DNA of 5,005 nt from Kangiellaceae bacterium (GTDB lineage: Bacteria > Pseudomonadota > Gammaproteobacteria > Enterobacterales > Kangiellaceae), in assembly GCA_030590405.1 (NCBI GenBank), contig JAUUYO010000232.1, forward strand, positions 1 to 5,005, written 5' to 3'. The notes beneath the pieces were generated by a model. It was given only the letters and a program-made list of their open reading frames with translations, was not told where the DNA came from and ran no database searches. This document shows, piece after piece, positions 4,974 to 5,005 of this stretch. Positions within the stretch are counted from its first letter, which is position 1. The number at the start of each line of letters is the position of its first letter. The position numbers and the translations under genes were made by a program.

Positions 4974-5005
4974 CTAAAAACCACTAAACCAGTTTTTCAT
5001 TCGAT
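4974..5005 (-). CDS. ftsA: Cell division protein FtsA, C-terminal end only
   Basis: Only the last nine codons are visible before the right edge: RMKNWFSGF followed by TAG (4974-4976). FtsA proteins end in a short amphipathic helix of this kind (basic plus aromatic residues, usually with a Trp and a terminal Phe), which attaches the protein, and through it FtsZ, to the inner membrane. Position directly upstream of ftsZ on the same strand supports the call. The assignment rests on nine residues plus synteny. Confidence 0.8.
   Translation of the reverse strand, partial: RMKNWFSGF

Noticed and set aside
1..5005. A previously undescribed multi-gene system
   Set aside because: All full-length genes belong to known housekeeping families in a known order. 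No defence, biosynthetic, CRISPR or phage genes are visible, and the only oddities are repeats and the truncated left-edge gene.

Overview
This window is a housekeeping stretch of a gammaproteobacterial chromosome: the downstream end of the dcw (division and cell wall) cluster. On the minus strand, reading from right to left, it holds the last codons of ftsA, complete ftsZ, complete lpxC, and an M23-family (LytM) peptidase gene. A short dciA-like (DUF721) gene lies on the plus strand between lpxC and the peptidase gene. The order ftsA-ftsZ-lpxC-dciA(opposite strand)-M23 is what I know from Pseudomonas-like gammaproteobacteria. The FtsZ tail DYLDIPAFLRKQAD matches the E. coli tail as I remember it. 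LpxC implies a Gram-negative outer membrane with lipid A. A DUF721/DciA gene suggests a lineage that loads its replicative helicase with DciA rather than the phage-derived DnaC of Enterobacterales. The noncoding DNA is AT-rich and carries palindromic repeats. I cannot name the genus.

Layout. Positions 1-581 (+) are the 3' part of a gene I do not recognise; it is open to the left edge and ends in a long helical region. It meets the M23 peptidase gene (588-1520, -) tail to tail with only 6 bp between stop codons. In the related clusters I know, secA follows the peptidase gene on the same strand, so the synteny is broken here. Positions 1521-1726 form a divergent intergenic region with candidate promoters for both genes and a 96-bp palindromic repeat ending 10 bp before the dciA start codon. 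dciA (1727-2032, +) converges on lpxC (2299-3213, -). The 266 bp between them hold a hairpin terminator oriented for lpxC and a 158-166 bp MITE-like palindrome that appears to have inserted between lpxC and that terminator. The lpxC-ftsZ gap is unusually long (489 bp). It has no convincing gene, but it holds a GC-rich inverted repeat just after ftsZ and one tiny TTG-start ORF with a strong Shine-Dalgarno on the opposite strand. ftsZ (3703-4845, -) is preceded by a 128-bp leader and the ftsA stop codon.

FtsA and FtsZ build the divisome ring, LpxC commits UDP-GlcNAc derivatives to lipid A synthesis, the M23 protein is a membrane-anchored envelope hydrolase or hydrolase-like regulator, and DciA serves replication. 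I see no sign of a new biological system. The points most worth a second look are the two palindromic elements placed exactly at gene-expression signals of conserved genes, and the unrecognised gene at the left edge.
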